Positions 61,211-64,000 of a DNA stretch of 64,000 bases are shown here, one piece after another (position 1 is the first letter of the stretch; each line of letters opens with the position of its first letter). Made by a program: the position numbers and the translations under genes. Under the pieces are notes generated by a model. The model saw only the letters and a program-made list of their open reading frames with translations, was not told the origin of the DNA and searched no databases. The DNA is from Paracoccaceae bacterium (GTDB lineage Bacteria > Pseudomonadota > Alphaproteobacteria > Rhodobacterales > Rhodobacteraceae), in contig WGNF01000007.1 in NCBI GenBank assembly GCA_016124615.1, positions 1 through 64,000 of the forward strand, read 5' to 3'.

Positions 61211-62539
61211 ATGTCCTCCTCCTCCCGATTCCGGCTCATCACCGCAGGGCTTCTGTCCGCAGCGATGCTCTTGCCGGGCGCTCTTTTGGCCGCGGGCACC
61301 GGCCAGGTGAATCTCACCGAAATCGGCAAGTCCGGCGCCTGGACGCTGCGCCGGGCCACGACCGGCGGCAAGGTTCTGATGTGCGACGCCTATGAGATCA
61401 CCGGCTCGGAACAGGCCCTGCGCATTCAGGTGGGCTACGGCGACGCCCGGATTGCCTTCATGGGCTACGCCACGGCGATGAACGACCGGCCGATGCGGGT
61501 CAAGCTGTGGTGGGACAACAACCGCGCGCAGTCCCAGGTGGTGCAAATGACGCTGGAACCGGACCCGACCGGCGAGATGTGGCGGACCTACCACGCGGCG
61601 ACGGACGAGCCGGACGGGAATTTCGATGCCCTCGCCAACCTCTCGGTGATCCATTTCACCTATGCCGTGCCGGGCGAAGGCGAGTTCACCCAGTCCTTCC
61701 CGCTTGGCGGCTCGAACGCGGTGGTGAAAACCCTCTCGGCCTGCGCCTTCCCGCAGGATGTCGGCGAGACGGGCGGCACCGCGACCGAGACCGCCGACGC
61801 CAGCGCCACCGCCTCGACCATTCCCGCCGATTGCGAGCTGACCGTGCGCGGCCGGACCTACATCAACGGCCGCTGCACTTATCACCCCGGCGATGGCGGC
61901 TCGTTCCAGATCGATGGCGGCGACTACTTTGCCCAGCTCGACGTCACCTCACGCGGCCAGGGCGAGGCCCATTGGAACGGCACGCCCGGCTCTACCCATG
62001 CACAGGATTACCTTGGTCCGGTCACGCGGCAGGGCGCCTGCTGGACTGGCCCAGGGGTGCGGATCTGCGCCCGTGCGCTCTCGGTCGCGGCGACTGCGGC
62101 GGCGGTTGCGGCCCAGCCGAACGGCATGATGATGAACCCCGACTTCGCGCCGAATACCTGCGTCGGGGTCGAGGGCGAACTGACGGACGGGGCGACCCCG
62201 GTCCTGCACAACTGCCAAATTCCCGGCGACCTGATCTTCCTGACCACGCCCGACGGGACGCTGTCGATCGACAAGCACCCCGAGTTGTGCATCGACCTCG
62301 AGGCGCCGGGGATGATGAAACCGGCGCAACTGGTCCTGACCACCTGCTCGAGCGCCACGCAGCGCTGGCACTGGCTCGGGCAGAGCCCCAACGGCGGCAT
62401 GGTCCGTTCGGACAACGGAACCTGCTGGACGATTCCGCAGCTGGACACGGACCCCAACTTCCCCTTCCCTTGGGTGATCAACGTGGCGCCGTGCACCACG
62501 GCGGCGGGCGGGGTTTCGTTCTCTCTGAGCAGGGACTGA
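61211..62539 (+). CDS. Secreted protein with C-terminal R-type (ricin-like) lectin region
   Basis: A 442-aa protein with signal peptide (FRLITAGLLSAAMLLPGALLAA). The N-terminal ~150 residues (SGAWTLRRATTGGKVLMCDA, HFTYAVPGEGEFTQSF) resemble periplasmic invasion-associated-locus-B-like beta proteins, which is tentative. After a Thr/Ala-rich linker there is a cysteine-containing domain, then TCVGVEGELTDGATPVLHNC, ELCIDLEAPG, LVLTTCSSATQRWHW, the C-x-D and Q-x-W pattern of a ricin-type beta-trefoil, about two of three repeats. It may bind glycans outside the cell. I start at ATG 61211 because the longer frame adds a non-signal N-terminus. Confidence 0.65.
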   Translation: MSSSSRFRLITAGLLSAAMLLPGALLAAGTGQVNLTEIGKSGAWTLRRATTGGKVLMCDAYEITGSEQALRIQVGYGDARIAFMGYATAMNDRPMRVKLWWDNNRAQSQVVQMTLEPDPTGEMWRTYHAATDEPDGNFDALANLSVIHFTYAVPGEGEFTQSFPLGGSNAVVKTLSACAFPQDVGETGGTATETADASATASTIPADCELTVRGRTYINGRCTYHPGDGGSFQIDGGDYFAQLDVTSRGQGEAHWNGTPGSTHAQDYLGPVTRQGACWTGPGVRICARALSVAATAAAVAAQPNGMMMNPDFAPNTCVGVEGELTDGATPVLHNCQIPGDLIFLTTPDGTLSIDKHPELCIDLEAPGMMKPAQLVLTTCSSATQRWHWLGQSPNGGMVRSDNGTCWTIPQLDTDPNFPFPWVINVAPCTTAAGGVSFSLSRD

Positions 62540-62627
62540 GATCAAAGCCCGGCGGCGGCAGCGTCGTCGGGCAACTCCGCGCGGACGGTGGATTGGGTCA
62601 GCAGGACGCGCCGCTCGCGTTGATCAT

Positions 62628-62644
62628 CACCACTATCCCCTTGA
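62628..62644 (+). repeat. Direct repeat copy 2 of the tRNA-Thr 3' flank
   Basis: CACCACTATCCCCTTGA, matching 60663-60680 with one deleted base; TTGCAAGAGAG follows at 62661-62670 within a palindrome CTCTTGCAAGAG (62657-62668). The rest of the gap 62540-62750 shows no gene. Confidence 0.45.
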
Positions 62645-62750
62645 AAAAAATATGATCTCTTGCAAGAGAGTGGCGCACTCGTTTCCGCTTGCGCGAGGGG
62701 CCGTGCCGGCCGCCGGTCGCCCCCTACAACCCGTCCGGCTGGGCCAGCGC

Positions 62751-63506
62751 CTACCTGAGCACCCGCTTCAGCTCGGCCTGAATCCGCAGCATCGGCGGCA
62801 GGTAGGTCGCGACGAGATCGTCCACCGCCTCGCCGCGCACGGGCAGGCCGAAGTTGAGCGCCGCCACGACCTTGTTGCGCATGTTGACCAGCGGAATCGC
62901 GATGGACCGCAGGCCGATCTCGACCTCCTGATCAATCAGGGCGTAGCCTTGGGCGCGGATGCGGGCGAGTTCCGAGAGGATGGCGTTGACGTCGGTCAGC
63001 GTATGGGGCGTGCGGGCTGGCAAGGGCCTTTGCCGCAGGATCGGTTCCGCCTCTGGCAGCGCGGCCAGCATCACCCGCCCCATCGAGGTGCAATAGGCGG
63101 GCAGGCGCGAGCCGGGCATCAGCGCGATCGACATCACCTTTCGCTGTGCGGCGCGGGCGACATAGACGATCTCGTCGCCATCGAGGATCGCCACGGAAGA
63201 GCTTTCGCCCATCCGGTCGGAAATCTCGTCCAGCAACGGCTGCACCATCTGCGGCAGCGGCATGGTCGCAAGGCAGGCGCTGCCCAGCCGCAGGACCCGC
63301 GGGGTCAGGGCGAAGAACTTGCCGTCGTAATCGGCATAGCCCTGATGGGCCAGCGTCAGCAGGCAGCGCCGCGCGGTGGCACGGTCGAGGCCCGAGGTGG
63401 CGGCGACCTCGGCAATCGACTGGCGCGGGCGGTCGGCGGTGAAGGTCTCGATCACCAAGAGGCCCTTGGCCAACCCGCCCATGATGTCGCGTTCGGCGAT
63501 GGTCAT
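62751..63506 (-). CDS. IclR-family regulator (PcaR/PcaU/PobR-like)
   Basis: A 251-aa regulator. N-terminal winged helix: GGLAKGLLVIETFTADRPRQ, SIAEVAATSGLDRATARRCL. C-terminal effector domain: SSSVAILDGDEIVYVARAAQ, RLPAYCTSMGRVMLAALP, QEVEIGLRSIAIPLVNMRNK. Divergent from a CoA-transferase subunit A gene, the classic arrangement for regulators of the beta-ketoadipate (protocatechuate) pathway. Effector is probably beta-ketoadipate or a related aromatic-derived acid, by analogy. Confidence 0.88.
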   Translation of the reverse strand: MTIAERDIMGGLAKGLLVIETFTADRPRQSIAEVAATSGLDRATARRCLLTLAHQGYADYDGKFFALTPRVLRLGSACLATMPLPQMVQPLLDEISDRMGESSSVAILDGDEIVYVARAAQRKVMSIALMPGSRLPAYCTSMGRVMLAALPEAEPILRQRPLPARTPHTLTDVNAILSELARIRAQGYALIDQEVEIGLRSIAIPLVNMRNKVVAALNFGLPVRGEAVDDLVATYLPPMLRIQAELKRVLR

Positions 63507-63514
63507 GGCAATCC

Positions 63515-63547
63515 GTGCGATATGTCAACAAAGATTGCATAGCGCAC
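63515..63547. promoter_or_regulatory. Inverted repeat, putative IclR operator
   Basis: GTGCGATATG (63515-63524) and CATAGCGCAC (63538-63547) pair at 9 of 10 positions with a 13-bp spacer. It lies in the 105-bp gap between the divergent regulator (start 63506) and the CoA-transferase gene (start 63612), where a dual-control operator would be placed. Confidence 0.5.
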
Positions 63548-63611
63548 AAACCGCATGGACGCAAACTCCCGCCCGGCCTATCCCGGCACCGATACGAGAT
63601 GGAGGTTCGGG

Positions 63612-64000
63612 ATGGACAAGACGATTCCCACGTTGGCCGAGGCCGTCGCTGGAATTGGCGACGGCGCGGTGGTGATGATCGGCGGCTTCGGCGGATCAGG
63701 CGCGCCGATCGAGTTGATTCATGCGCTGATCGACCGGTTCCGCGCGACGGGGCATCCGGCCGGGCTGACGGTCGTGAACAACAACGCCGGGAACGGCCAT
63801 ATCGGGCTTGCGGCGCTGATCGAGGCCGGGATGGTGCGCAAACTCATTTGCTCGTTCCCGCGCTCTGCTGATCCGGTGGTCTTTACCCGGATGTACCTCG
63901 CCGGGCAGATCGAGCTGGAACTGGTGCCGCAGGGCACCCTGGCCGAGCGGATCCGGGCCGGAGGGGCAGGTATTCCCGCCTTCTACACGCCAACCAGTTT
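63612..64000 (+). CDS. pcaI: 3-oxoacid CoA-transferase subunit A (partial at window end)
   Basis: The frame runs from ATG 63612 (GGAGG about 7 nt upstream) to the window edge, 129 codons without a stop. The N-terminus MDKTIPTLAEAVAGIGDGAV is followed by VMIGGFGGSGAPIELIHALI (the CoA-transferase family I glycine-rich signature), LTVVNNNAGNGHIGLAALIE and ELELVPQGTLAERIRAGGAG. Subunit A of beta-ketoadipate:succinyl-CoA transferase (PcaI) is favoured by the divergent PcaR-like regulator; an acetoacetate-type transferase (ScoA) is an alternative. Confidence 0.85.
   Translation, partial: MDKTIPTLAEAVAGIGDGAVVMIGGFGGSGAPIELIHALIDRFRATGHPAGLTVVNNNAGNGHIGLAALIEAGMVRKLICSFPRSADPVVFTRMYLAGQIELELVPQGTLAERIRAGGAGIPAFYTPTS

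Noticed and set aside
1-64000. CRISPR arrays, rRNA operons, phage structural genes
   Set aside because: No regularly spaced repeats of 20-40 bp with spacers, no rRNA-like stretch and no phage proteins were seen on reading through. The only regular arrays are the short 11-bp repeats, which have no spacers.

Overview
The window looks like chromosome from a high-GC alphaproteobacterium of the Rhodobacteraceae/Paracoccaceae. The strongest taxonomic signal is the minus-strand housekeeping block 60.5-53.6 kb (small protein, murA, DUF2948, hisD, UPF0262, low-molecular-weight phosphatase, infA, maf, short RNase E/G, yacG, tRNA-Phe). Family-restricted proteins (DUF1467, DUF6455, UPF0262, DUF2948) and dispersed 'AAATAT...GGGGGC' intergenic elements point the same way. 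Most genes are packed tightly, with many 4-bp ATGA overlaps.

Layout. 0-0.9 kb: end of an IS630-type transposase and an AT-richer membrane-protein gene that appears to lack its 5' end. 1-16 kb: housekeeping genes (EF-P and its lysine ligase EpmA, CDGSH protein, DUF2254, histone-deacetylase-fold enzyme, nitroreductase, methylmalonyl-CoA epimerase, response regulator, DUF1501/DUF1800 pair, AspRS). 16.4-23.6 kb: cyclopropane fatty acid synthase, amino-acid permease, CPBP protease, carB. 23.6-25.2 kb: a low-GC insert with a proteasome-like N-terminal-threonine protein (frameshifted) and a 60-aa partner. 25.2-26.6 kb: BrnA-like RHH protein, rhodanese, cold-shock protein.

26.7-36.1 kb is a carnitine/gamma-butyrobetaine locus. 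A GlxA/CdhR-type regulator is divergent from genes for BKACE (CdhC type), L-carnitine dehydrogenase fused to a thioesterase, a CaiA-like acyl-CoA dehydrogenase, an ADP-forming acyl-CoA synthetase, a CaiD-like hydratase and a GMC oxidoreductase. Together they could convert gamma-butyrobetaine or crotonobetaine to carnitine and then to glycine betaine plus acetoacetate. 36.2-44.6 kb holds a basic-amino-acid-type ABC importer, divergent from a TetR regulator, an AruI-like TPP decarboxylase, a class III aminotransferase and a glutamine-synthetase-like ligase. This is probably an arginine/guanidino or polyamine catabolic locus. 44.7-53.4 kb: DnaJ/CbpM pair, RpiR regulator with a COG1840/FbpBC-type importer, small membrane proteins, a glycine-zipper lipoprotein and a DMT exporter. 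60.6-62.7 kb: tRNA-Thr followed by a block with no clear housekeeping gene and a secreted lectin-like protein; the tRNA 3' flank is partly repeated at 62.63 kb. 62.75-64 kb: IclR regulator divergent from a CoA-transferase subunit A gene that runs off the window.

The two observations I consider most novel are the proteasome-like protein at 23.66-25.0 kb and three intergenic arrays (3577-3620, 25712-25751, 34147-34190) of an 11-bp direct repeat, consensus roughly RCACCGATTTY, which look like helically phased sites for an unidentified regulator. All functional calls come from reading the translated sequence; no database search was possible.
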